Counted from the stretch's first letter, positions 8,099 through 16,660 are shown. The stretch: 64,000 bases of DNA from Treponema sp. (GCA_016294105.1 JAEDCN010000010.1:1-64000); one strand, 5' to 3'. Numbers and translations are program-made. The notes: a model not told the origin generated them from the letters alone.

Positions 8099-9841
8099 AT
8101 GACAAATACTATATCTTCTTGTAATTCATCACTTTCTATAGATTCAATGAAGCCATCCATCCTGATTCTGGGAGCTGGTCTCATGCAGCGTCCCGCCATC
8201 CAGGCAGCAAAATCTCTAGGCTGTCAGGTGGTGCTGGTGGACGGCAATCCCCAGGCCCTCTGTGTTCCAGAGGCAGATCTTTTCGTGCATTTGGACTTGA
8301 AGGACAAGGAAGGCATCAAGGAGCTGGCTCTTCAGCTTCTTTCCCAAGGCTCCTTGCAGGGAGTCTTTACTGCAGGTACCGACTTTTCCGCCACCGTTTC
8401 CTACGTGGGAGAAGCCTGTGGCTTTTCCGTTCATTCTTATCAAGCTGCCTGTAATGCTAGTGACAAGGCCTTGATGCGTAGCTGCTTCCAAAAAGCCTCG
8501 GTGCCGTCCCCAGCTTTTACTCAAGTTGCCTCCCTTGCAAGCCAAGGAAACCAGTCTGAAGCCCCATTGCAAGATCAGCTGAAAGACCTATTGTCACAAA
8601 ATGACTTATTTCATCACTATCCCTTGGTAGTAAAGCCAGTGGACAATATGGGTGGCCGTGGCTGTCGTTTGGCTAGCAGTCAGCAGGAGCTAATGACTGC
8701 CATTCAGGATGCCCAAGCTCATTCCCGCAGTGGTCGTGCCATTGTGGAGGAATACATGGATGGTCCTGAGTTTTCCATCGATGCGCTGGTGTATAATGGC
8801 ACTGTCACCATCTGTGGATTTGCAGACCGTCACATTTTCTTTCCCCCGTACTTCATCGAAATGGGCCACACTATTCCCACCGCCATTTGCCAAAAGGATA
8901 AGCTGGCTCTCATTGCCACCTTTGTGGAGGGAATCCATGCCCTGGGGCTTACCTGCGGGGCTGCCAAGGCGGACATAAAGCTTACTGCCAAGGGGCCCAT
9001 GGTGGGAGAAATTGCCGCCCGTCTTTCCGGTGGCTATATGTCCGGCTGGACCTATCCCTATTCCTCTGATTTTTTCCTTACCCAGCAGGCAGAAGCTATC
9101 GCCCTTGGTCGTGAGCCCGACCGTTTGCTTGAATGTCGTCGTCCCTTGGAGGGGCTGCCACCAAATCTTCCCTTTACCGTCTATGAGGTAGATTCCCAGC
9201 GGTATTGCGGGGAGCGGGCTTGGATTTCCATTCCTGGCAAGGTAAAGGCTATCCATGGGCTGGAAAGAGCAAGTGCTTGTGTCGGTGTTCATGATGTGCT
9301 TCCCCGTGCAAAAAAAGGTGATATGGTTACCTTCCCCAGAAACAATGTGGAAAAATGCGGTAACATTCTGGCGGTGGACACTACCTGGGAAGGGGCTGCT
9401 TCCAAGGCTCAGCAGGCAGTAAAAACTATTATCCTTCAACTAGAACCTCATCAGGAAGAAACAGATTGCTTCCTTTCTTTGCCTCAAACTGAGCTACGTC
9501 AGGAAAATTCCTTTCCCCCTGCAGCCTTCATCCTTTCCCTGCAGCAGCGTCAGGAATTAATCTCCTATCTTTCTTCCCCGCAAGGTGATTTTGACCCGGC
9601 AAAAACACTTTTGGAGCAGCTTCCTCCCTGTCTCTTGCCCTGTCTTGATTCCGTTGTGGATTGGAATTACCGCAGCCTCCGAGAAACAGTAGTGCTGGCT
9701 CAGGAAATCCTAGCTACCAGCATACAAGTTCCTTTCTGCAGTGGCAAATCTCCTTCCTTGGCACGATTGTGGCAGTCTTGTATCCTTGGTGGTGTGCAAG
9801 GACTTTTATATGTACTTGAATCTTCCTGTCTGGAGTGCTGA
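8099..9841 (+). CDS. ATP-grasp domain ligase
   Basis: A 580-residue ATP-grasp protein. Residues 20-110 form a pre-ATP-grasp Rossmann-like part (ILILGAGLMQRPAIQAAKSLG). The ATP-grasp body has KPVDNMGGRGC, then IVEEYMDGPEFSIDALV, and the metal-binding MVGEIAARLSGG, as in the carbamoyl-phosphate synthase/PurK/biotin carboxylase superfamily. These enzymes join a carboxylate to an amine or thiol through an acyl-phosphate. The final 120 residues are low in recognisable motifs. The ATG at 8099 has AGAGGAA about 12 bases upstream; the in-frame ATG at 8147, where homology starts, lacks a site. Its place in the sugar cluster suggests it adds an amino acid or carboxylate to the product; the substrate is not evident. 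Confidence 0.8.
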   Translation: MTNTISSCNSSLSIDSMKPSILILGAGLMQRPAIQAAKSLGCQVVLVDGNPQALCVPEADLFVHLDLKDKEGIKELALQLLSQGSLQGVFTAGTDFSATVSYVGEACGFSVHSYQAACNASDKALMRSCFQKASVPSPAFTQVASLASQGNQSEAPLQDQLKDLLSQNDLFHHYPLVVKPVDNMGGRGCRLASSQQELMTAIQDAQAHSRSGRAIVEEYMDGPEFSIDALVYNGTVTICGFADRHIFFPPYFIEMGHTIPTAICQKDKLALIATFVEGIHALGLTCGAAKADIKLTAKGPMVGEIAARLSGGYMSGWTYPYSSDFFLTQQAEAIALGREPDRLLECRRPLEGLPPNLPFTVYEVDSQRYCGERAWISIPGKVKAIHGLERASACVGVHDVLPRAKKGDMVTFPRNNVEKCGNILAVDTTWEGAASKAQQAVKTIILQLEPHQEETDCFLSLPQTELRQENSFPPAAFILSLQQRQELISYLSSPQGDFDPAKTLLEQLPPCLLPCLDSVVDWNYRSLRETVVLAQEILATSIQVPFCSGKSPSLARLWQSCILGGVQGLLYVLESSCLEC

Positions 9842-10864
9842 TTGAAAAGACTTGCCTGGTGTCTTGTCATTGTATTGTTTTATTTCTCTCCCACCTTTGC
9901 CCAAAGCATTGATTTGGCAGAGGCTGCCCAGCAAACAGGGGCAGACCTGTATTGGGATTCCCTGTCAGGTAGTGGAATCCTAGAAAAAGATGGTCATCAA
10001 ATTTCCTTTCGCTCTGGAGATCCTCTGATTCTCATGGATTACACCAAGCTGGCCATTGTAGATGCCCCAGAAAATAAATCTGGTACCGTCTACGTGTCCC
10101 AAAGATTCATCGATGCTGCCAATAAGCTGTTCTCCCAAAATGCCCCCGAATCTTTCTATAAAGTTGGAGCCATTCTGATTGATCCTGGCCATGGCGGACG
10201 TGATCCTGGGGCGGTGGGTAGCTACAAAAAAGACGGCAAGACTGTTTCATTACAGGAAAAGGATTTAACCTTGTCCATCTCCAAGCGGCTTGCCAAGCAA
10301 TTACAAGCAGCCTATCCAGACAAGGAGGTAATTCTTACTCGCTCTGATGACACTTGGCTCACCCTAGAGCAGCGGGTGGATATTGCCAACTCCATCCGTC
10401 TGGAGCCCCACGAGGCCATCCTCTATATTTCCATCCACATCAATGCCTCCTTGGACAAAAATGCCTCTGGCTACGAGGTGTGGTATCTCAGTCCCGGCTT
10501 CCGCAGAAAGGTGCTGGAGTCTACAGGAGAAAACCAAGAGCTGGAAAACATCCTCAATTCTATGATGGAAGAAGAATATACCACGGAAAGTGTTCTTATC
10601 GCCAAGTTCATTATGGATGGACTGGATGCCCAAATTGGAAAGCAAAGTAAATCCCGGGGAATCAAGGCAGAAGAATGGTTTGTGGTTCGAAATACCAACA
10701 TGCCCAGCGTTTTGGTGGAGGCGGGCTTCATCACCAATGAAAAGGAAGCAGCACTGCTTGGAGATTCCCAGTACTTGCAAAAAATTACCCAGGGAATATA
10801 TAATGGCCTATCTACATTTATAACCCATTTTGAGCTTTCAAGGGGATTTACTGGTACAGAATGA
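9842..10864 (+). CDS. N-acetylmuramoyl-L-alanine amidase (Amidase_3)
   Basis: A secreted zinc amidase that cleaves the amide bond between N-acetylmuramic acid and the stem peptide of peptidoglycan. The start is a TTG one base after the previous stop, with GGAG about 9 bases upstream; it opens with a clear signal peptide (KRLAWCLVIVLFYFSPTFAQ). Residues about 115-335 are the catalytic domain: IDPGHGGRDPGA (zinc His), QEKDLTLSISKRL (zinc Glu), YISIHINAS (zinc His) and VLVEAGFITN (catalytic Glu). The N-terminal 110 residues look like an AMIN or copper-amine-oxidase-like binding part. It overlaps the GerMN gene by ATGA and lies before flaA; the same order occurs in T. pallidum (TP0247-TP0249, from memory). 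Confidence 0.93.
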   Translation: MKRLAWCLVIVLFYFSPTFAQSIDLAEAAQQTGADLYWDSLSGSGILEKDGHQISFRSGDPLILMDYTKLAIVDAPENKSGTVYVSQRFIDAANKLFSQNAPESFYKVGAILIDPGHGGRDPGAVGSYKKDGKTVSLQEKDLTLSISKRLAKQLQAAYPDKEVILTRSDDTWLTLEQRVDIANSIRLEPHEAILYISIHINASLDKNASGYEVWYLSPGFRRKVLESTGENQELENILNSMMEEEYTTESVLIAKFIMDGLDAQIGKQSKSRGIKAEEWFVVRNTNMPSVLVEAGFITNEKEAALLGDSQYLQKITQGIYNGLSTFITHFELSRGFTGTE

Positions 10865-11334
10865 AAAGCAGAGCAATTTTCAAAGGGATAGGAGTTTGCA
10901 TCTTTCTCATAGTGATTTTGGTAGTGTCCATTTTTTTCTATAATTTTGAGAATTTGGGCAAGAGAAGGGTGCTGTATTTCGAGGCCATAGACGGAAGTGG
11001 CCTTTACATAGAAAGTCGTCGCATAACAGAATATTCTTCCACACAGGGAAGGGATCTCCATGTGCAGCAATTTGTACAGGAGCTGCTACTGGGTCCAGTG
11101 ACCAATGGATTTAAATCCTTGTTCCTGCAAGAAACCCGACTGGAATCCTGCTTCCTGCAGGGAAATATTTTATACGTCAACTTGTCAAAGGAAGCTTTGT
11201 TTCCCGATGTAACCACCTCTGCAACAAAAGAAGCAGTGGATTTATTGGTCTACAACATCAAGAAAAATTTTTCATGGATAGAATCTGTGGAAATTTACAT
11301 TGGTAGTAACAAAGTATATGAGAATCTTGTTTAA
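10861..11334 (+). CDS. GerMN domain protein, membrane-anchored
   Basis: A 157-residue protein with an N-terminal membrane anchor (residues 9-27, GVCIFLIVILVVSIFFYNF) and a GerMN domain: VQFVQELLLGP in the sense of the family's E-L-L-x-G-P, then FLQGNILYVNLSKEAL, then a C-terminal VEIYIGSNKV strand. GerMN domains were first seen in spore germination protein GerM, but in non-spore-formers they accompany cell-wall amidases. Overlap with the amidase by four bases makes a shared envelope role likely. The exact ligand is not known. Confidence 0.85.
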   Translation: MKSRAIFKGIGVCIFLIVILVVSIFFYNFENLGKRRVLYFEAIDGSGLYIESRRITEYSSTQGRDLHVQQFVQELLLGPVTNGFKSLFLQETRLESCFLQGNILYVNLSKEALFPDVTTSATKEAVDLLVYNIKKNFSWIESVEIYIGSNKVYENLV

Positions 11335-11371
11335 TGTAGATAAAAAAATCACCTAAACTTCACGAAAGTCG

Positions 11372-11400
11372 TTGACAAAATCATCAAGTTGATGGATACT
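11372..11400 (+). promoter_or_regulatory. Sigma-70-type promoter of flaA
   Basis: TTGACA at 11372-11377 and GATACT at 11395-11400, spaced by 17 bp. The flaA start lies about 45 bases downstream, with AGGAG in front of it. It therefore looks like the housekeeping sigma factor rather than FliA drives the sheath gene. Confidence 0.7.
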
Positions 11401-11448
11401 GAATAGGTATACAAGGCTACATAAAAGTGTGTATAAAAGGAGCTTTGA

Positions 11449-12525
11449 ATGAAGAAATCTTTTGTTCTAATTACAGCGGTGATGTTGCTTTTCGGAGCAT
11501 TTGCATTTGGTGATGAGGCAACAATTATTGACTTTACATTGTTGGATGCCGACATCGTTGCAGATCAGGATGGAAATCCTACTGAAAACAGCCGCACCAC
11601 CATGGACTATTCTGTAACAGCTGGTATGACATTTACCGAGGATCAGAAGTCCCTGATGAAGTCTTCCCTGGCATTGCCCAATTGGGAAGTGGTTTTGAAT
11701 TCTTCTGCACAGAATGTAGAGAGCCTGGCATTGTCTCAGGTTAAGGCTGCACCTGTAAAGGATTCTGCATCTGTTCCCTTTGCTGGTTCAAACGTAATGG
11801 GTGTGCGCATTGAGTTCCCCTTGTGGGCAAACAATGCAAACGCTAAGATTGTACCTGCATTCGAGATTCCTGCTTATGAGCCTTTGGCTGCTCGTGATGA
11901 GAATGGTGTTCCTCAGGAGCCCACAGCTGAAGAAGCTGCTAGCGGAAAGACACAGTTCGAAGATGGATATGGTGTAGTAAAGAACGTTGGAACAATCAAG
12001 GCTTTGTCTGTAACAACCCTTGGTATGAACTTCCCCCACAAGTTGTATGTACACTTGAAGGACACTGATGGTGTTGATCGCCGTTATTTGATGGGTGAGT
12101 TGAACTTTGATGGTTGGAAGGAACTCCGCTGGAACAATCCTTCTTACATCAGTGATATTCGCACTCGTGAAATCCGTGTATATCCCGTCTATCCTCGCGG
12201 ACTTCCCTATGTTAAGTTCGTTGGATTCGAGATTGCCCGTGATGCAATGCACGCTGGTGACACCTTCGTTGGTTACTTTAAGGATGTTAAGGTTATCTAT
12301 GACAAGGCTGTTTTGAACACAGATCGTGACATCGCTGATGAAGACCTCTGGGGAATCATCACAACTAAGGAAGCTGAAAAGCAGAATGCTGAGATGAGTC
12401 GCTTTGGTGAGAAGCAGGTTAACCGCTTCTTGGAGAGAGAAAAGCAGGCTCAGGAAGAAGCTTTCACTTCTAGCTTGACAGTTGAAGAAGGTGGAAACAC
12501 AGCAGCTGAAGAGGTTGCAAACTAA
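11449..12525 (+). CDS. flaA: Flagellar filament outer layer (sheath) protein FlaA
   Basis: A 358-residue spirochete FlaA, the protein that coats the FlaB core of the periplasmic flagellum and affects filament stiffness and helicity. It has a signal peptide (MKKSFVLITAVMLLFGAFAFG), as expected because FlaA is exported by Sec rather than by the flagellar system. It shows the family's hallmarks SNVMGVRIEFPLWANNANA, then IKALSVTTLGMNFPHKLYV and GELNFDGWKELRWNNPSYI. AAGGAG precedes the ATG. It is monocistronic, with a strong promoter upstream and an intrinsic terminator downstream, consistent with high, separately controlled expression. The C-terminal 60 residues are charged and probably helical. 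Confidence 0.97.
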   Translation: MKKSFVLITAVMLLFGAFAFGDEATIIDFTLLDADIVADQDGNPTENSRTTMDYSVTAGMTFTEDQKSLMKSSLALPNWEVVLNSSAQNVESLALSQVKAAPVKDSASVPFAGSNVMGVRIEFPLWANNANAKIVPAFEIPAYEPLAARDENGVPQEPTAEEAASGKTQFEDGYGVVKNVGTIKALSVTTLGMNFPHKLYVHLKDTDGVDRRYLMGELNFDGWKELRWNNPSYISDIRTREIRVYPVYPRGLPYVKFVGFEIARDAMHAGDTFVGYFKDVKVIYDKAVLNTDRDIADEDLWGIITTKEAEKQNAEMSRFGEKQVNRFLEREKQAQEEAFTSSLTVEEGGNTAAEEVAN

Positions 12526-12580
12526 TTAATTCCTTAATGGAAATTAGTAAGACAAATAAATTAACCTTTTAGGTTGATAT

Positions 12581-12610
12581 GGTCGCCCAATTAGGGCGAC
12601 CTTTTTTTTT
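12581..12610 (+). terminator. Intrinsic terminator of flaA
   Basis: GGTCGCCC and GGGCGACC pair perfectly (8 bp) around AATTA, followed by nine T. Confidence 0.93.
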
Positions 12611-12647
12611 CTTAAGATCTTTCAAATAAAAAATTGTTTGCGTGAAG

Positions 12648-12653
12648 TATAAT
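12648..12653 (+). promoter_or_regulatory. Probable -10 box for the alarmone synthetase gene
   Basis: A perfect TATAAT sits 20 bases before the ATG at 12673; no clear -35 at 17 bp. The expected transcript would have a leader of only about 13 bases and no Shine-Dalgarno sequence, so translation may start from a near-leaderless mRNA. Confidence 0.45.
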
Positions 12654-12672
12654 TCAATGGTAAAATTATACT

Positions 12673-13929
12673 ATGAGCGATTCAAAGAATAAGAAGCTGC
12701 CTGCTAAATCTGAAATGCAAGAGCAATATAAGATATATCGGAGCGGTTTTGAGACAGTACTGAGTACAATAGAGTATAAGCTAAGAGACACAATAATTTT
12801 ACCGTCTCGGCCAACATTCAAGTCCCGTGTAAAAAGCTTTGATAGCTACTATCGTAAGGTTCTGCGTATTAAACCTCCGCTCAAAGAGGAATTTCCTTTA
12901 CCGCTATTAACTGACATGATGGGAATCCGTATTATTTGTGCCTTCTTGGAAGACCTTGCAGTGGTTGAACAGCAGATAAAGGATAATTTCGTTGTGCGGG
13001 AAGTGGAACGGAAGGGTGCTTCCTTAAGCTTTAAGGAATTCGGCTACGAGTCTATTCACGTGCTGGTGGAAATTCCAAAGGATTTGCTGGACGCAGCAGC
13101 TTGTACAGGATTTAATCTTCCCCACGATTGTGTATGTGAGATTCAAATTAGAACGATTCTTCAGGATGCATGGGCAGAGGTTGAACATGAGTTGATTTAC
13201 AAGTCAGAATTCTCTCCTTTTGATCTACCTTTAAAAAGAAAGCTAGCTTCTATCAATGCAAGCTTGAGTTTGGCGGATATTATCTTCCAAGAAATTCGCG
13301 ACTATCAAAATAAGCTCAATCGTGAGATTGATTTTAGACGAAATGCCTTTTATAGCAAGGCTGATTCCATGTCTCGTGATGCCCTTCCAAATCGACTGGA
13401 TGTTCAAGAAGCAAGTCAACCAATTAGCTCTCCCTATGTACGAGGTACCATTGATGATATGCTGCTGGCTGCAATTCAAGCCCACAATGCAGGAGAAATG
13501 GAAAAGGCAGTAAAGATTTACACTGATATTGTGGAATCTGAGCCTACGCCAAACAATATTATTTTGTCTGTAATTCTTAAGCATCGCGGAATGGCTTTTT
13601 TTGCTCAGAATAAATATGAAGAAGCACTAAGGGATTTTCAGCAAAGTGTAGTATATCAACCGGAAAATTTCCGTTCTCTTTACTACATCGGTATTGTATA
13701 TAGTGTGCTAGGGGACAATGAAAAGGCCATTGAGTTCTTTAATCAATCCTTGGTTTACAACGAGCATCAGTCTCATGTGTATTATCGACGAGCCTTGGCT
13801 CATTATAACCTCGCTCGTTACGTAGAAGCTTCTTCTGATTTGGCTACAGCCCACAGCATGGGTTTGGATGATGAGGATTGTCGTCATTTGCAGGATTGCT
13901 TGATGAAAAAATTTGACATGAATATGTAG
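12673..13929 (+). CDS. RelA/SpoT-domain (p)ppGpp synthetase-like protein with C-terminal TPRs
   Basis: A 418-residue protein. Residues 40-190 are a RelA/SpoT synthetase domain without the HD hydrolase: R52-x-K54, D81 in DMMGIRII, Y125-x-S-x-H129 in GYESIHVLVE, then E156-x-Q-x-R-T in EIQIRTILQDAWAEVEHEL. These are the substrate and metal residues of small alarmone synthetases, which transfer pyrophosphate from ATP to GTP or GDP. Residues 255-410 hold about four TPRs (for example AEMEKAVKIYTDIV-type and YEEALRDFQQSVVYQPENF). The TPR half could sense a protein partner or scaffold regulation. No Shine-Dalgarno sequence is visible before the ATG. It is flanked by the flaA terminator and a tRNA promoter, so it is monocistronic. 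Confidence 0.88.
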   Translation: MSDSKNKKLPAKSEMQEQYKIYRSGFETVLSTIEYKLRDTIILPSRPTFKSRVKSFDSYYRKVLRIKPPLKEEFPLPLLTDMMGIRIICAFLEDLAVVEQQIKDNFVVREVERKGASLSFKEFGYESIHVLVEIPKDLLDAAACTGFNLPHDCVCEIQIRTILQDAWAEVEHELIYKSEFSPFDLPLKRKLASINASLSLADIIFQEIRDYQNKLNREIDFRRNAFYSKADSMSRDALPNRLDVQEASQPISSPYVRGTIDDMLLAAIQAHNAGEMEKAVKIYTDIVESEPTPNNIILSVILKHRGMAFFAQNKYEEALRDFQQSVVYQPENFRSLYYIGIVYSVLGDNEKAIEFFNQSLVYNEHQSHVYYRRALAHYNLARYVEASSDLATAHSMGLDDEDCRHLQDCLMKKFDMNM

Positions 13930-13955
13930 TTTTTTTTAAAAGTTTTATTTATTCT

Positions 13956-13985
13956 ATTGACATTTTTTTTTGTCAATGATAATAT
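13956..13985 (+). promoter_or_regulatory. tRNA-Glu promoter with inverted repeat over the -35
   Basis: TTGACA (13957-13962) and TAATAT (13980-13985) are spaced by 17 bp, with the expected start about 10 bases before the tRNA. The -35 lies in a perfect 7-bp inverted repeat, ATTGACA (13956-13962) and TGTCAAT (13971-13977), separated by eight T. Confidence 0.6.
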
Positions 13986-14002
13986 ATTTTCACGTTGTGA
14001 AT

Positions 14003-14074
14003 GTCTCCTTCGTCTAGTGGTTAGGACATCGGGTTTTCATCCCGACAACAGGGGTTCAATTCCCCTAGGAGATG
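14003..14074 (+). tRNA. tRNA-Glu (anticodon TTC)
   Basis: A full cloverleaf: acceptor stem GTCTCCT/AGGAGAT with one G-T pair at the top, D arm CGTCTAGTGGTTAGGACA, anticodon stem TCGGG/CCCGA around loop TTTTCAT (anticodon TTC), and T arm AGGGG/CCCCT around TTCAATT. The discriminator is G14074 and the CCA end is not encoded. It is a single gene with its own promoter and terminator. Confidence 0.96.
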
Positions 14075-14079
14075 AAGAA

Positions 14080-14109
14080 GGGCTGTATTACAGCCCTTTC
14101 TTTTTTTTA
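14080..14109 (+). terminator. Terminator after tRNA-Glu
   Basis: GGGCTG and CAGCCC (14080-14096) pair around TATTA, followed by a T-rich tail. The ribosome-binding site of the next gene begins right after the tail, leaving no room for a separate promoter between them. Confidence 0.88.
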
Positions 14110-14122
14110 AAAGAGGTTAGTA

Positions 14123-16579
14123 ATGGACGTGTCTCTACGGTTTACAGATGAAGTTCGTCTCCGTATGACAGAAGCCATTGCAGAGGCTGCTGGGAATGAG
14201 GTTTTCTTTGGTGGAAAAATAGATTCCCAGGGACGGGTGGTTTCTGTTGTTGTTGCTGCTCGTGGCAACCAAGAATCTGTTCCTGTTCAGTCTGAAGTAG
14301 CCTACGAATCCCATGTCTTAATTCATAATCATCCATCTGGTGTTCTCCAACCCTCATCAGCAGATATTTCCATTGCAGCTCAGGCGGCCCAACGTTGCCA
14401 AGGTTTTTACATTGTTAACAATGATGTTAGTCTCTGCTATGTGGTGGTGGAGCCTATTAAACCAAAATCAAAACAAAAGCTTGATCTCGATACAGTTGCA
14501 GCCTATATTTCAGCTGGCGGTCCTTTGGATACAGGTAAGAATTATTTTGAGGAGCGGCCTGCCCAAATAGAGCTTTTGAAAAAAATCTGTACGTCCTTTA
14601 ACGAAGATGGGGTAGGTGTCTTTGAGGCAGGTACAGGTGTTGGTAAATCCTATGCCTATTTGATTCCCAGTATTTTGTGGGCTGCCACCAATAATGAGCG
14701 GGTGGTGCTTTCCACAGGAACTATCAACCTGCAGCAACAGCTGGCAGAAAAGGATGTACCCGCTGCACTGAAAATTACGGGCAAAAAGCTGAAGTTCATC
14801 TTGATGAAGGGCCGCCAAAATTATTTGTGCCTTAGACGATTCAATGACCTTTTGGCAGAACCAGACCTGTTCGACAACGAAAACCAGGAGCTGGATATTT
14901 TGTCGGAATGGGCTAAAACTACAGAAACAGGAAGTCGCTCGGATTTAACTTTTCTTCCTTCTGAGTATTTGTGGAGTCGTATTTGCTCTGAATCCGATGC
15001 TTGCATGGGAATGAAGTGTAAGTTTCACAGCCAGTGCTTTGTAATGAAGGTGCGCAAGGATGCTGCGGATGCCCAGATTCTCATTGTAAACCACCATCTT
15101 TTATTTGCTGATATAGAAGCTCGTCTTTCAGGCATTGGTTTTAGCGATACGGCTGTATTGCCACCTTATACCCGTCTTGTGTTTGATGAGGCTCATGGCA
15201 TAGAAAATGCTGCCACTAGCTTTTTTTCAGAAACACTGACACGTTTTAAGGTAAATCGCCAGTTGAACATTTTGTATCGCAGGCGACGTGGTGGTGCCAT
15301 GGCAGGTCATCTGTATACGCTGGAGGTGTTGGCTTCTGGTGAAAACTGGGTTGGTCAGGTTTTGACAACCATTGAGTCGGTGCAATCCTGTCTTGAAAAC
15401 CTAGATCAAGCAGGCTTGGAGCTTATGAACAATCAATATGCCCTGCGTCTTACTCCTGCTACGGAACCTGTTTTTGCTGTGGTGCTAGAACGATTTGAGC
15501 AGCTGGGAATTACCATAACAGAATGTACAACTGTTTTTCGAGAAATGATAGATAGCATCGATGAGGACCTGCGGGATTCACCTGCTGTCTGGGAAACGAA
15601 AACGGTGCTTAATCGCCTTGATACTATGGCTCAGTTTTGCAAGGCTTCTGTCCAGTGGCAGGAACATTCCCAAACGGTCTTTTTTGTGGAGCGGGTAAAG
15701 CTGCCTCCCATGCGTGGAACTGGTAGTGACCAAGTGCAATGGTTCTGCCGTTTTGTACAGGCTCCATTGAATATTGCTCCCCGCATGAATGAAGGAGTGT
15801 TTGAGCCCTTGTCCACAGTGGTTTGTACCTCTGCCACCATTCGCAGCAGCAAAAACTTTAACTACTGGCTGGGAAGAAGTGGAGCCTGTTTTGTAGATGA
15901 GGAGCGACTTGCCACAGGAGAATTTCCTTCTCCTTTTCCCTATCACCGCAACGTGCTGCTGGCCATTCCCATTGATGCACCCTTGCCAGACAGCTCTTCC
16001 TTCCAGCCCTACGTGGAACACTCTGTTTCTCGGCTCATAGCTGCTGCTGGAGGCCGTACCTTGGTGCTTTTTACCTCCTACGACTCACTGCGGAATTGCT
16101 GGGAAGCCTGTGGCAGAACTCTGGCTGGAAGTGGTATTGCCTTGTTCAAGCAGGGAGATGAGGATAGATTCCGTTTGCTGGAAAAATTCAAAGAAGATGA
16201 AACCAGCGTTTTATTTGCAACAGATTCCTTTTGGGAAGGGGTTGATGTTCCTGGCTCCTCTCTTTCTCAAGTTATTATTGTAAAATTGCCCTTCCGTGTG
16301 CCCGATGACCCTGTCTTTGCAGCCCGTTCAGAGGCAGTGGAGCAGCGGGGAGGTAGCTCCTTTATGGAGCTCAGTGTGCCGGAGGCTGTCATTAAGTTCC
16401 GTCAGGGAGTGGGACGACTGATGCGACGTTCCACCGACAGAGGAACGGTGGTGGTGCTGGATAGGCGGCTAGTGGAAAAGCGCTACGGCAAAATCTTCTT
16501 GGAAGGAATTCCTTCTTGCCGCAGAACTCATGGCAACCTAGATGAATTGTGCAGCTCCATTGAACGGTTTCTAGACTAG
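14123..16579 (+). CDS. RadC-like JAMM domain fused to a DinG-type helicase
   Basis: An 818-residue two-part protein. Residues 1-115 contain HNHPSGVLQPSSAD: H68-x-H70-x10-D81, the JAMM/MPN+ metal site in the form typical of RadC. Residues 145-818 are a DinG/XPD-like superfamily 2 helicase: Walker A AGTGVGKS (169-176), DEAH (355-358), C236, C288, C294, C299 and C305, of which four could hold the XPD-type 4Fe-4S cluster, and C-terminal DSFWEGVDVPG with RQGVGRLMRR. DinG proteins are 5'-3' helicases that unwind D-loops, R-loops and forked DNA. The metal domain could be a nuclease, protease or simply a binding module. AGAGG precedes the ATG. It may be read through from the tRNA-Glu unit. Confidence 0.88.
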   Translation: MDVSLRFTDEVRLRMTEAIAEAAGNEVFFGGKIDSQGRVVSVVVAARGNQESVPVQSEVAYESHVLIHNHPSGVLQPSSADISIAAQAAQRCQGFYIVNNDVSLCYVVVEPIKPKSKQKLDLDTVAAYISAGGPLDTGKNYFEERPAQIELLKKICTSFNEDGVGVFEAGTGVGKSYAYLIPSILWAATNNERVVLSTGTINLQQQLAEKDVPAALKITGKKLKFILMKGRQNYLCLRRFNDLLAEPDLFDNENQELDILSEWAKTTETGSRSDLTFLPSEYLWSRICSESDACMGMKCKFHSQCFVMKVRKDAADAQILIVNHHLLFADIEARLSGIGFSDTAVLPPYTRLVFDEAHGIENAATSFFSETLTRFKVNRQLNILYRRRRGGAMAGHLYTLEVLASGENWVGQVLTTIESVQSCLENLDQAGLELMNNQYALRLTPATEPVFAVVLERFEQLGITITECTTVFREMIDSIDEDLRDSPAVWETKTVLNRLDTMAQFCKASVQWQEHSQTVFFVERVKLPPMRGTGSDQVQWFCRFVQAPLNIAPRMNEGVFEPLSTVVCTSATIRSSKNFNYWLGRSGACFVDEERLATGEFPSPFPYHRNVLLAIPIDAPLPDSSSFQPYVEHSVSRLIAAAGGRTLVLFTSYDSLRNCWEACGRTLAGSGIALFKQGDEDRFRLLEKFKEDETSVLFATDSFWEGVDVPGSSLSQVIIVKLPFRVPDDPVFAARSEAVEQRGGSSFMELSVPEAVIKFRQGVGRLMRRSTDRGTVVVLDRRLVEKRYGKIFLEGIPSCRRTHGNLDELCSSIERFLD

Positions 16580-16660
16580 ATTTCACTTGCGAATATAGGC
16601 TAAAATGTATAGAATGAAAGTAGTCCTGTAAAGGCTGAATCCACAAGGAAAGGTTGTTTC

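Noticed and set aside
2877..9841. A ribosomally made modified peptide (RiPP) pathway because of SPASM and ATP-grasp genes
   Set aside because: No short precursor-like ORF lies in or beside the cluster and the other members are sugar enzymes; kept only as an alternative.
12574..12584. An 11-base match between the presumed Cas12a guide (1680-1690) and the flaA terminator region
   Set aside because: About 0.4 such matches are expected by chance in this window, the first two guide bases do not match and there is no TTTV PAM.
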